Made by a program: the position numbers and the translations under genes. Below the pieces are notes generated by a model. That model was given only the letters and a program-made list of their open reading frames with translations. It was not told the DNA's origin and did no database searches. Shown piece by piece: positions 1-11,269 of a stretch of DNA of 64,000 nt. The stretch comes from Ampelocalamus luodianensis (taxonomy: Eukaryota; Streptophyta; Magnoliopsida; Poales; Poaceae). Numbering within the stretch: position 1 is the first letter of the stretch; each line of letters begins with the position of its first letter. The stretch lies in NCBI GenBank assembly GCA_036346255.1, contig CM070629.1:4035001-4099000 (forward strand), in the 5' to 3' direction.

Positions 1-1275
1 ATCCCATAGAGAGAACTTAATAACAGTGACAAAATAATCACGACGAGAGATAAAGATTTGGTGAAGCTAACTGTAAATTCCTTAAGCATAACCTCAAAAG
101 AGTACAAAAGATTGTCGCTCTCTCATAACCATCTTGAACCTTTTAGAACCTTCGGATCATTGACCTATATAAGAATCTAGTGCTAAAGAATAGCCTAGCC
201 TCTGATCAATCGTGCGTCTCTTGCTTTGGATGAGTTAGTTTGTTGCTTGTGTTCTCCATGACCACCTCTCTGGCTTTATATAGTGCTCCTGATTTTCCTC
301 CAAAAAGAAGTAGGAATCATTTTGGATGAGTTAGTTTGTGGTTTGTTCTTGGTGATCACATCTCGTAATTTTATATAGTGTTCCCTGGTTCTTCTCCAGA
401 AAAAAGTAGAAATCATAATTATATTAGGATTCATATAGAAACCCTTAGCACACTTCTTCAAATAATTAGGATATGAGTCACGGTACTACCACGTACTAAT
501 ATCTGAAGACAATAATTATAGGGTCAAAAGCGACCCATAGCGAAATTTAATGCACGCAACAAACTAATGAAACAGCATTCATAAGATGTTGATAACTGAT
601 AAACAACTGCAGCATAATACATGCATGAACCATGAGTCACCAGTTACGGTGCCAGCTGCAGTCAGTTTGTGTTCCTATAATGCGTGAGTCAGGAGTTGGC
701 TGCATAACGCAGAAGTACAAGCCGCCTTTGATGCTTGGACCATAAGAGTTCTCTCTAGTCTGTCAGGCACACACCAAATTAATTCATCACCGCGTGCAAA
801 AGAGTCGAGAAATAAACTGCATGCAAAGAACAAACTGTGACTGTTCACTGTGAAGCCATAACGTACCACAGATCGCAACACAACCACATCTGTTAATCAA
901 CAAGGAGTAAAGAAATATACAGCAAGGAGCAAATTTCATCCATTGAAATCTCATATTGTTCACTGACACTGGAGCCTGGACGACAAACGTAACTTTATTT
1001 TTCTTCGAACAAGGCGCACACCCACGCTCCAACCACCAGGAACTCAATCATGGTCCCATAGACAAATAACCACCACAATTGCCCTAAACCTAAGAGCTAA
1101 GGCATGCATGCACAAATTAATATAGTAGCATCAAAAAATCTTAAGATCCGAGTCACCAATTCAAGAAGGCAAAGCCATGCATGGAAATGATTGAAAGTAA
1201 ACAATAGGCAATTAAGTACGCAGCCCACAAGCTAGAGCACATAAATGGCGGCGGTGGCGGTGGCGGCTGCTCAGC
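1..1275. other. Intergenic region downstream of the P450
   Basis: No coding region or RNA gene is supported here. The last couple of hundred bases before 1276 should hold the 3' UTR of the minus-strand P450. Short open frames lack composition or family support. The only structure seen is a diverged 96-bp tandem duplication at 225-416, listed separately. Confidence 0.6.
225..416. repeat. Two-copy 96-bp tandem duplication
   Basis: Two adjacent copies (225-320 and 321-416) both begin with TTTGGATGAGTTAGTTTGT, share a central TTTATATAGTG, and end with AGTAG(G/A)AATCAT. They differ at many positions, so this is an old duplication. No coding meaning is seen. Confidence 0.8.
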
Positions 1276-2917
1276 TCAGGCCCTAGCAACGGCCTTGCAC
1301 ACCAGCGGCGTCGCCATCTCCAACGACATGTTGAGGCGCTCCGACAGGTCGACGCCGCCGGACGACGGCGCCCACTCGAACTGGTGCAGCAGCTGCGCGA
1401 GCCAGAGGTGGAAGGTGGCGAGCGCGAGCATCTTGCCTGGGCACACGCGGCGGCCGGCGCCGAACGGCGCCAGGCGGAGGTCACTCCCTAGCACGCTGAC
1501 GTCCTCCTCCTGGAAGCGCTCCGGGCGGAACACCTCCGGCTCGGGCCACACTGCGGCGTCGTGCGCGATGGCCCACATGTTCACCATCGCTGTCGTGCCG
1601 GCGGGGACGAGGTGGCCGCCGACGTGCGCGTCGTGCACGGCTAGGCGCGCCCACGAGAGGAGCGGGCCCGGCGGGTGCATGCGCAACGTCTCCTTGACGA
1701 TGCACTGGATGTAGGGGAGACTGGGCACGTCGTCGTCCGTCGCGCCCCGGCCGTGGCCCACGACGGCGTCCAGCTCTGCCCGCGCCTTCGCCTGGATGTC
1801 CGGGTGCAGCACCATCCTCGCCATGATCCACTCCATCAAGATCGCCACCGTGTCCGTCCCTCTAAAGATCATCTCCTGAACACATCAAATCGAAACAAAC
1901 ACGGCTCTTCAATGCAATCACTTCTACCAAAAAATCTGAATCTTTTATCAAGCCTGCAATTACTCTTACCCAAAGAACAGCGATCATGTCAGAATCTGAC
2001 ATCTTCTCTTCTCCGTCGAGGCCAACGAGCACATCGACGAAGTCGCCCAAGAACTCATCCGCGACGCCTCCACTGGCTCGCCTCGCTTTGTGCTCCAGAA
2101 TGATGTTACCCACGTACACCTCTACTTTTCGGACTAACCTGTTGCACCGGCGCCGCACGCCCTGGAGGTCGAGCCACTTGAGCAATGGCAGGTGGTCGGC
2201 CCAGTTGAACGTGCCGAGGAGATCGTACCCTTCGCTCACCATCTCTTCCAGCAGGGAGCCTTCTTGGCTCGCGAAGTCGTCGTAGTGCTTGCCGAAGACG
2301 GTCGCCATGACGTGGTTGAGGGACGCCGCGTGCAGGACGCGCCGCAGGCCTACCTCGCCGTGGCGGGCCATGAGGGAGGCGACGTCGCCAAGCATGCGCG
2401 CGCCGATGGCGGCGCGGTGGGACGCGGAGCCCGCCACGCGGCGCGGGCCGAAGAGGTGCGCGGCGGAGAGGCGCCGGAGCGCGCGCCAGTGCGCGTCGCC
2501 GGACGGGGCGAAGCCCATGGCTCGGTGGAAAAGGAGGTAGCGTGCCGCGTCCTTGACGGGGCGGTCGCCGAAAGCGGGGCTGACGAGGATCTCGCGCGCC
2601 GTGTGGGGCCTGCTCGCCACGACGAAGCGGGTGAGGCCGACGGAGAAGGACATCAATGCCGCGCCGCCGTGGACGGCGCTGGACATCGCCGCCAGCACGC
2701 GGTGCGCCACGGGGCTGGAGAGCGCGGTGACCACGCCTGGCGGGCCGGGCGGCGGGCGGCGGCAGCGGGAGAGGGCCCACGCGGGGCCGCCGGGGGAGTG
2801 CCACAGGAGGAAGGCGGTGAGGATGAGCGCGGCGAGGAGAGGTGGGAGCACGGAGGTGGACGGGAGGAGCAGGAGGAGGAGGGAGTCTTCTTGGCCGGTG
2901 GCCATGGCGAGAACCAT
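1276..2917 (-). CDS. CYP78A: Cytochrome P450, CYP78A family (two exons)
   Basis: Exon 1 is 2917-1970 and exon 2 is 1875-1276, split by a 94-bp GT-AG intron in phase 0 between Trp316 and Glu317. The product is 515 residues, normal for the family. An N-terminal hydrophobic anchor (about residues 12-40) is followed by a proline-rich hinge (RRPPPGPPG). The oxygen-binding helix reads FRGTDTVA (about 320-327), the K-helix KETLR (377-381), the PERF motif 434-437 and the heme loop FGAGRRVCPGK with Cys461. The phrase GPLLSWARLAVHD and the intron position are typical of CYP78A. These enzymes sit in the ER membrane and act on an unsettled, probably fatty-acid-like substrate in a pathway that sets organ and grain size. 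A second Met at codon 5 (2905) also has a good context and could be the true start. Position next to a SPIRAL1-like gene suggests rice Os03g0417700 (called GL3.2 in my memory); this is inference. Confidence 0.95.
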
Positions 2918-2998
2918 GGGAGTTCTTGGTGTGGGAGCTTGAGGGGTTTCTTGGAAGAGGGGGTTCGAAGGCGAGGTTGAAATGGTGTGGGGAGGGGG

Positions 2999-3010
2999 GC
3001 TTTTAAATAG
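2999..3010 (-). promoter_or_regulatory. Candidate TATA box of the P450 gene
   Basis: Read on the minus strand, TATTTAAAA lies about 90 bp upstream of the first ATG of the P450. The spacing fits a short 5' UTR. No transcript evidence is available. Confidence 0.45.
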
Positions 3011-3015
3011 ACGAG

Positions 3016-5426
3016 CTTGGGAGATATTTTATTGTTTCTCACAGCCCTATATTTTTTTTACGGAATTGCTAGATATCTGTTGACAGTTTTTTTCATGCAA
3101 AATAGTCGTTTTTCTAATCGTTCGATGTGCTTCACGATTCGTGTTGCCTCGTATTGAACGGATTCGCAATGAGCATTGATTCCAATTTAAAACCGAACCC
3201 AGGTAACTTTTTGAGAACAGACAGCGACAATGGACATGGTTTATTTTCAAACAATATTCCTTTGATATTGTGTTTCTTTTGCATGACCGGGCGGAGCTTT
3301 CTAGAGAGCTTTTGCTTCGTCCGGACGAGAGAGAAGCTCTCTGGAGAGCTGTGGCTTCATCCGGTCGAGAGGGGATCTCTTCGGAGAGTCGTCGAAGTTC
3401 TCCGCGAGAAGCTGCAGGTAATTTTTCTCTACTCGTCGAAGTTCTTCGTCCATTGCTGGCTACATGTTGCGCGCCGTGGTCTTTTTTTCGTTTTGTTGCA
3501 GTTTGTTCGCTCGATCTTCGGTTTTTTTGATGTTTTCACTAGCTGCTTGGCAAGCATAGATCTCTTCGACAGCTAGGTCTTCGCCGATTTTAGTGACTCC
3601 ATTTCCCGCTTAGTGTTGTTATATCCTTGATTTTGTTCATTTTTTTAGTTTTGCTCCTGCTCGCCGATTGGAGATCTTATTGTGGCTACATCCTCGTCGG
3701 TTGTAGCGGTTCCATTTTGCGCGCCGTGGTTTTTTTCCCTTGATTTTGTTCATGTTGTTGCAGTTTGTTCGCTCGATGTTCGGTTTTGTGTTGGAACCGC
3801 TACATCCTCGATGTTCATTTTGATTTTTACTAAATTACCTTTTAATCGTCCAATTTTTTCTTCACATGCGATTCGATCTCGCCGATTCGAGGTTAGTCTC
3901 CTTGCGTCTACCCGCCCAATTCACTCCATTTTTTCCCAAATTTTTCCTCGCTTATTTCGTACTTGCATCGCCGATTCGGCCCAAATTTCGCAAAATTTGA
4001 GTTCATTTCGATCCCGATTGGAGATTCCCCAATTGGGTTTTCTCGGAATTAGGTTCCGGCCAGATTCCTTGCGCAATTTGTCGCACCGTCGAGTTCCCGA
4101 TCGGAAGCAATCTTGGAGCGAGATAGCCTAAATTTCCACTTCTTGATCTGATTTCGCAGGTGTGTTCTTCGAATCTTGTGTAAATATAACTCAGGAGAGT
4201 TCGGCATCGATTAGTCAAGCCACTGGGAGTTCATTGTCTAGGGTTTGTTATTTAAGAGCAGTTTGATTGGGCTTGGGGGCTGCTTTAGGGAGTTTCATTT
4301 CTGGTAATTGGGTTGGAGGTGGTGAGCCAACATGCGACCTCATCGGAAATTTGCTCGTGTTGATACCTGTGAGTGAAATCCCGATCACCAAGAAAAATGA
4401 TTTTGTTATTATTTATTTATTTTGTTTTGCTCTTCACTTTGTGATTATTACTTTTTCTGGTCTAGTCGTCGGCGTCTAGGTGATCTCGTCGGTTGCGATT
4501 TTAGTTCCTCTGCCCAGTGATCAAATATACTAACCCATTGCCTCCGCTGCTGCTTTTTCTCTTCTCCTCTGTAAATATGAGCATAAATGTTCTCAGGCCA
4601 CTCATGTTTTCTGGCCTAGATAATTTTTATCCTTTGAATGCAGAAGTTTTAGTCTAACTCTTCCCTGCATCCCTACCATTATAGGCCTCCAGAGCTGTAC
4701 TAAGTGAGGTCTCTTGACCTTTGATGTTACCATTGCGGCACTGCCATTTCTTGGTAGTGCACTTGACAGATGACACCTAGTACTAATGCTCAATTTGTGT
4801 TTAGTGATTCTTGTTGCCACTGCTAGCAAAAGAAGGGGAAGAAAGAACAGCAGGAAACTCCACTGTTTTTCTTCATGCTGTATTGCTCTCAGAGTAGTGT
4901 GTATTACCACATGTCACAGTCCATCTAGTAGTACAGATCTTGCTTAGAAGTTAACCAAGTATCTTGGCACTTTTGGTCTAGTACTAGTAGTAGCATCGGA
5001 TGCTAAGACCAGGATTTAGACATCACGTCTTCTGTATGTGAATGCATCATGACTTTTCGCTTGTCGGAGAAACATACTGAGATAGTACATTCCTTAACAA
5101 AATTAATGTGCATTGGAACTAAGGGTTCAGTTGGCGTTATTTTTTGTGGATGAAATGGTGAATGATCAAACTGAGTTTCTACCACCTAGTGTACTACTGT
5201 ATAGTCAGGTGCCTTTGACAAGATAATAAAAAGGTAGGCTTCATGTGCATGCTGTGCACTATCATGAATTATCAAGTCCCACTAACGATAAGAGGCACCA
5301 TTTATGCTTAACTGACTAATGATTTTCGGAGCAATTAGATGTCGCACATGCATCTCACTTGTCTGTCTGGTCACTTTTTTTATGCAATCTGATTTTAGAT
5401 GATTAGGTTTATTTTTTTAATCATGA
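3016..5426. other. Intergenic region upstream of the P450, with a local duplication
   Basis: No convincing coding frame is present. 3250-4260 has the pyrimidine-rich, TCGCCGATT-type composition of a plant 5' UTR or a decayed transposon end. A segment starting GCGCCGTGGT and continuing to CAGTTTGTTCGCTCGAT occurs at about 3469-3530 and again at about 3719-3786. The phrase GCTACATCCTCG also recurs near 3684 and 3796. 4500-5400 shows nothing recognisable. Confidence 0.4.
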
Positions 5427-6070
5427 GATGGAAATATAAGTTATTAAGAGTTTCGAGAATAATTACAGTGACCACGAATAAAAATTACATAATATATTTA
5501 CTGTAATTTATGTATAATGTTGTTGTAAATGCTATAAAATTTGATTGTTTAAGTTGGTTAATTTCTTTTGTAATTGTAGATGTGCTATATTCACAGAACA
5601 TAATGGGTTCACCACATTGCCGTATTTTATTGGTATATAATTTTATTTTTTTATCTTAGTTTTTACTCAACAGTACATGTGAAAAACATAACAGGTTTAT
5701 CATATTGCCGTATTTTGTTGGTATTTTTTTGTCTTTATTTTTGCTCAACCTCTCGAAGTACATGTGAAATTTTGAATAATATGATAATTTTGAATAATAT
5801 GATGGAAATATGAGTTATTAAGACTTTCAAGAATAATTACAGTGACCAAGAACCAAAATTACATAAATAATTTCTCAGTAATTCATGTATAATGGAGTTG
5901 TAAATTTTTTTTTTGTCTTTGTTTTTGCTCAACCTTTCAAAATACATGTAAGATTTTGAATTATGTGAGGGAAATATGAGTTATTAAGACTTTCAAGAAT
6001 AATTACAGTGACCAAGAATCAAAATTACATAAATAATTTACTGTAATTTATGTATAATAGAGTTGTAAAT
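5427..6070. repeat. Three-copy AT-rich direct repeat
   Basis: A block of about 105 bp, from GGAAATAT(A/G)AGTTATTAAGA to GTTGTAAAT, occurs at 5427-5531, 5801-5905 and 5967-6070. Copies 2 and 3 are closest and share extra upstream sequence (TTTGCTCAACCT at about 5740 and 5925), giving a unit of about 166 bp. A second short block (ATTGCCGTATTTTNTTGGTAT) is repeated at about 5615 and 5705. It is probably part of a decayed mobile element; the family is unknown. Confidence 0.7.
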
Positions 6071-8492
6071 GAACTTTTAGAATGTAACAATTTTTTATAT
6101 AGAGAAAACATGCGAATTCTGTGTAGACAAATCCATTATTTAGAGTCTCATTAAGTATCTTATTCTTTCAATTTGTCAACATTAACCAGAGGTTCAAATG
6201 ATTTCTTCAGAAAGTAAACAAAAAATCATCTTGAATGAAGCTTCTGATTGGTTTGTACTCAATAAGGACAATAAGGCCAGGCCTGTCAGTGTTTTTTTTT
6301 AAAAAATTTACCGTTCATTTCTGTTGTTTTTACAGTTTGCATTGTTATGTAAAATTCATTGTTATGTAAAATTCATTAATTTATTCATTATTTTTTTAGA
6401 ATTTTCTAGAAGTTCAAATTTTGTGTGAAAGAAAATATTTCTCCGAAAAGTGTAATGAGCTTTGTGACATGACTGGTCAAATTTATAATAAAAATTTTAT
6501 TGATGAAACTTTGATGATACTACTTCTGAGGATAAATTCTTGGCTGCTGTAAGTAATGCTAGTGGTAGTTCTACTGATGGCAAGAAACCAATTCATGGGC
6601 CAAGGAGAGTCATAATATCTTCTAAAATTTCTTCTTCACCCTATGATATTTTCACTTGGCTAAAAATGGACCGACCAAAGCACTCCCAGGCCTGCAATAT
6701 TTTTTTTCTTATTTTGCTAAAGATGGCCAACAAAAAAATCCTAGAAGTCAGAGATGACAGGCCAGCGAGAGACAAAAAAAAACAGGCCACAAACACATAA
6801 AGGCCATAACGGGCTGGATTCAGGAATCCAATAAGGATTGTCCACTGTATGTTTGTGTATTATGTATTATTTGTTGTTTAATCTTGTACGTTGCTTGTTA
6901 GATCCAATGGTTAAGAATCTGACTGTTTTGTGATGACAAAACAGTCGAATGTTATATAGACACACCCTTTTTTTTAAACCAGGGAGTGATTGCTATGTAT
7001 GAAATAATAATGCAATTATATTATATAATAATGATGTTACGGTCTTCGATGAATAATTAGATTCTTTACTCTTAAGAAAAAGAATAATTAGCCCAGTCTG
7101 GTTTTCCCGGTCTTAGTCGTTAAGTGGTTCGATTTAACAACCTCGGAGACACGAAGCCGCACGCACGCCCGCCCTATACAGAAGACTGCGAGGGAAAAAT
7201 CTAATGGAGAGCCACCATTATCAGTTTTGTGTTACTAGTTTCTGAATTTTACCACGAATCGAGGCATAGAGAGCGGCGGAAATGAAAGCTTTACAAGTAA
7301 GCAGCGGGGCAATACATACTAAAAAAATCAAATCCAAACTCACGGCGCGCCGGACACCCTGTTGCGCATTCCATGTACCCTGTTGTAAAGGCCCGAAAAA
7401 CCTCGGAGAGAACTGAAAATCGACCGTAACGTACGTCTGCGGGTCCGTCATCAGCATGCTCGCCGCCCATCGATCTAGTCATCTCCATCAGTTGCGTCCA
7501 TAACTTTTGGGGTTAAGCACGAACTGAAATCGACCGTGCCATCAATAGCACGTCGGTTACAAGTGAAACTGCTCTACCTTTGTGCCCCTTTCTATTCTTT
7601 TGAGGCCATTGCTAGTTAATCTTGGTCTCATCTCATGCAGATGCGAAAGTAAATCCCCTGCAGTTACTGCAGAGAGGGGGACTATTCGTACAATAGGCTT
7701 AGTCTCGTACCGCAGAGAACGGTAGCGCACACCGTAGATACAGCGCCGGTCGTGCTGTGCACCGGTTACCGTGGCACTTGATTTGAACCTTTGTTTTTCG
7801 ATCTAGCAGTAGAGATTTGTCCTTAATGTATATCACCATAGATCCTCCGTATTTATCTCTTTAGTGCGAATCTTTAATGCGTAGAATCTATTTCCGGCGG
7901 GCGCAGCCTTCATTTCGTGCGTTTTCAACGTAGCCTGGTCCATCCATGGACGTGTAGCGGACGCCGAAAATGGCGGCAGGGAGAGGTAGCACGTAGCTGT
8001 AAGGCCGGCGCGCGAGGCGCGACGTACGTGAACCGTCCGGTTAAAAGCTAGCGCAGGATAAGGGAATTAACTCCCCGGCTTTGTGTCTCATGTGACAGCT
8101 AGAGTGTGCACACTCCAAGAAATTTTTTTCCAAAGACTAGCAGGGGTGGTGCATAATTAGGAGTGTGTCATTGTGTTCCTTAAAATAAAATAAAAAGGTA
8201 GTGTTCCATTGTGAAGGAATGATGCACATTTCATATCCTACCATACTGGTAGGTTTTTCCTTGGCATGAAAGTGATACTGTGGCCATTCACCGTGTGTTG
8301 TCCATTCTGTTGATAGTGTTGCTATACCATATATTCTGATGATGCGGCGAGTCTCTAGAGGATATTAAGAGATACTTATTGCAGGTAGTGGGGTCACTTG
8401 TATAAGAACAAGTGCAATGCTGCTCCGAGACAGATCCAAACGAAACTTCAAAGGTGCACAGGACACCGAGTTTAGTATTATTTTACTTTATC
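6071..8492. other. Intergenic region, no gene supported
   Basis: An 86-codon open frame at 6540-6800 has no family features and sits in AT-rich repeat-like DNA, so it is not called. 7100-8100 is more mixed in composition, without splice-consistent coding blocks on either strand. Confidence 0.4.
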
Positions 8493-8530
8493 AAAATCCA
8501 TATATATATAGATATATAGATAGATATACA
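8493..8530. repeat. TATA/GATA microsatellite
   Basis: A run of (TA)n followed by imperfect (TAGA)n. Simple repeat with no evident function. Confidence 0.8.
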
Positions 8531-10124
8531 ATCCGTAGTTTATGCTAATTCGATCCATATACATGTGGTGGCAACTAGCATGTGCAATAACACTCATCGA
8601 TTTCATTCTGGTAAAATGTTCCAATACCCAGCTCATGTACAATGTATTCTCAGCTACGAGACGAGATTCGATTCCATACACATCGAAATCGTATACGTAG
8701 CTGCTGCAGCACACACCGCTATGCCGGTACCGTTCTTTCCTCGTTCGAGTACTACACGTGTAGGAATGAGCCGGTCACACGTGGGCAGACTAGGGCAGAC
8801 TCGTTTTTGAGCTGGCTCAATGCTGCATGTAACTGAGAGGTTGACCCAGAGAAAGGTTTGCGATGGTGCCGGCCTACACGATTCGTGAGTTTTTTTTATG
8901 TTATTTGGACTCTTTTTGAAACAAAGTAGCAAAACTAGACTCTGTGTGAGCGACTCGACAAAAATAACACTCATATCATGCAAAATCACCGCGACAGCCA
9001 ACGTGCCACATGAAATCGCCGTGGAAAACCACCTGCCGTGCACCCCTAGGACAGAGCTCCATTGGCCCTCACAACAATTGTGTAATTCTATAGAAAAACA
9101 GTAGTATTTAGGGTAATTTAGTTATTAGTATTGAAAATGGTTATATCTAGATTGCTTAATTCACATATCATCTAGTGTTGCCCCCCTCTGATTTTGAGCT
9201 CAAGCTCCATCATTGGCGAACCCTACCTTGTCGTCATAGGTCCTGAAGTGTTCCGAGAGAATTCTAGAGAACATATGTCGCATGTCTATCAAACCATGGA
9301 GTTATTTTTGCCAATTCCACAATGAGAGAACTAGATTAGCTATTGAGCCAAAAACTCCACTATTTGTATGGCATGCAGCATGGAGGGGGAAGAGAAAGAA
9401 ATAAAATTGAGGTGCCATGAACGGACGTCAACCCTAAGCTTAGCGGCATGTCATGCATGGTAGTCGGTGTGCGTAGGAGGAATATATATCGTTGAGAATA
9501 GGGGAATACTGTAGCCAGTATACACATTATCTGCTCAGCCATCTTAGCAAGGCAGCTTCTCTAGAAGCTTCTGGGGATACATATATAGCTAGTTATCGAA
9601 AAAAAGAGAGAGCATTAGCTTTTTTTTAAAAAAAAAAACACGCAGATGACACACACCACATGCACACCCACATACGTGAGCACGTTCTTAACACACATCT
9701 AATTAAAAGCAGAGACTAAACCCCACAAAACAGGTATATTCTTAACATACGTCCAATCAAGAGCAGATGCTAAACCCCACGAAACATGAACACACAAGTT
9801 AACTACTGAACGCACTCACATATACATATACTGTTTTTAAACTACCGAAATGGTTTTTGGTAAAGCACCTGAGAGCCCAGGCGGGCTGCTCGCTCACCTG
9901 TGTCAAGTTTCTAGATCCCACCCTGATATTGATAGTCTGGAACATGCGGTGCCTTTCTATGCATTCAGATAGTGGTTCACGGTTACTAAAAACTTACAAG
10001 CAACGGATGGGCAAGCTAATAACATATCAGTCTGAACTCTTACCTGTATCAAATACTGAAACCTGCAATAAGCTTCACCACACAGTATAAGCCTCCAAGT
10101 TTAGCAAGCATCGAAGTCCATACA
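8531..10124. other. Intergenic region, no gene supported
   Basis: Only short, unrelated open frames are seen. A pair of similar segments around CTAAACCCCAC(A/G)AAAC(A/C), near 9716 and 9770, suggests a small local duplication. The stretch close to 10125 is probably just beyond the 3' end of the SPIRAL1-like transcript. Confidence 0.35.
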
Positions 10125-10442
10125 ATGGAACCTCACAACAAAGAGTTGGAGCGCGCAATCAGAGCACCAGTAACACAACACAACATTAACGAGCCGATGG
10201 AGCCATCAGTTGACACAACAGTGGGCAAACAAGGAACCAAAAACACCAAATTTTGCGATCAACATTATTTGTATTTAGAGCGACAGGTTTTACGCAAGCT
10301 GACTTCCAAGCAGGAGGTCCCCAACACAAAACCATATAGTACATCAATAAAAGAGGTAATTTGCTGAAATTAAACAGAGTTTTCCCATATGGGTAACAGA
10401 GATACAGACCACTTCACCCTTCATTACTCATCCTGAGTAACA

Positions 10443-11246
10443 TCACTTGCCACCAAACAAGTAGTCCAGGGACGAGACACCACCAGGATCAGACTTAACC
10501 TTGGTTGAAGGACGGCCCTGCAGATGTCAACAGAATTAAATCACAAATCGTACTCAATATCATAAGTTAATAAAAAAAGATGGCGGCAGAAGGCACATAT
10601 TTCTGCGTACATATGATAAAACAAAATTCAAGTTAAAACAGAAAGTCAGGGTCAGAAAAATGATGCTTGAGTATCTTAATATAATAATGCCGTGAGCTTC
10701 ATGAACTCAAAAGTTCAAAACAACTAAGCAGTCCCTGGTCATAATCAGGTCTTCTGAATTGCCCACTGTGACCACAAGCATTTGCTTGCAATATATAGAT
10801 ATTAGGCTAGATAACCTGTTTCACTAATTCATTTGCTTGCTAAATAAACGCTTGGATGTTCCATTCTAGATATGCAAAGTGAATATGCTACAAAGTGCTG
10901 TAACAACAAAAGGGAACAGTGAGACAGTTCTGTGGCTTTTTTATAACAAGAAACAACTGCATCAAGTTCAGGTTCATTCGAAAAAAAGGTATACCGTAAT
11001 GAAGTTGCCGGTGTTCTGGCCATCTGCTCGGAAATAGTTATTAGCTTGGCTACCCTGAATGCCAGCTGGAATCTGCTTGGCTACATCAGCAGGTATAGGC
11101 GCTGGTTTCTCAGCAGGTATAGACGCTGGTTTCTCAGCAGGTGGAGCCTTTGCAGCTGGAGCTGCAGCAGGCTTTGGGGGTTCACTATCTCCAAATAGGT
11201 AACCCAGGGAACTTTTACCACCACCAGCACTCCCACCACGGCTCAT
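10443..11246 (-). CDS. SP1L2: SPIRAL1-like microtubule-associated protein (two coding exons)
   Basis: Coding exons are 11246-10995 and 10517-10443, joined in phase 0 across a 477-bp GT-AG intron, giving 108 residues, the usual size. The two ends carry the family signature: N-terminal MSRGGSAGGGKSSLGYLFG and C-terminal SSLDYLFGGK with stop. The middle has a proline/alanine/lysine-rich part with a short repeat (AEKPASIP/AEKPAPIP), then the conserved IPAGIQGS..NNY.RADGQNTGNFIT block ending at the intron, then GRPSTKVK. SPIRAL1 proteins bind cortical microtubules and keep cell expansion directional. The longer upstream frame entering 11247-11324 is not used: it crosses a splice acceptor at 11270 of a 5' UTR intron. 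The symbol rests on remembered gene order beside a CYP78A gene (Os03g0417800) and is less certain than the family. Confidence 0.92.
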
Positions 11247-11269
11247 CTTCAGTGTCCAAAAAAGGCAAA

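Noticed and set aside
2192..2980. 262-codon plus-strand frame
   Set aside because: Antisense shadow of P450 exon 1; Gly/Ala/Arg-rich with no family features.
6540..6800. 86-codon plus-strand frame
   Set aside because: AT-rich repeat-like surroundings, no recognisable family, no splice partners.
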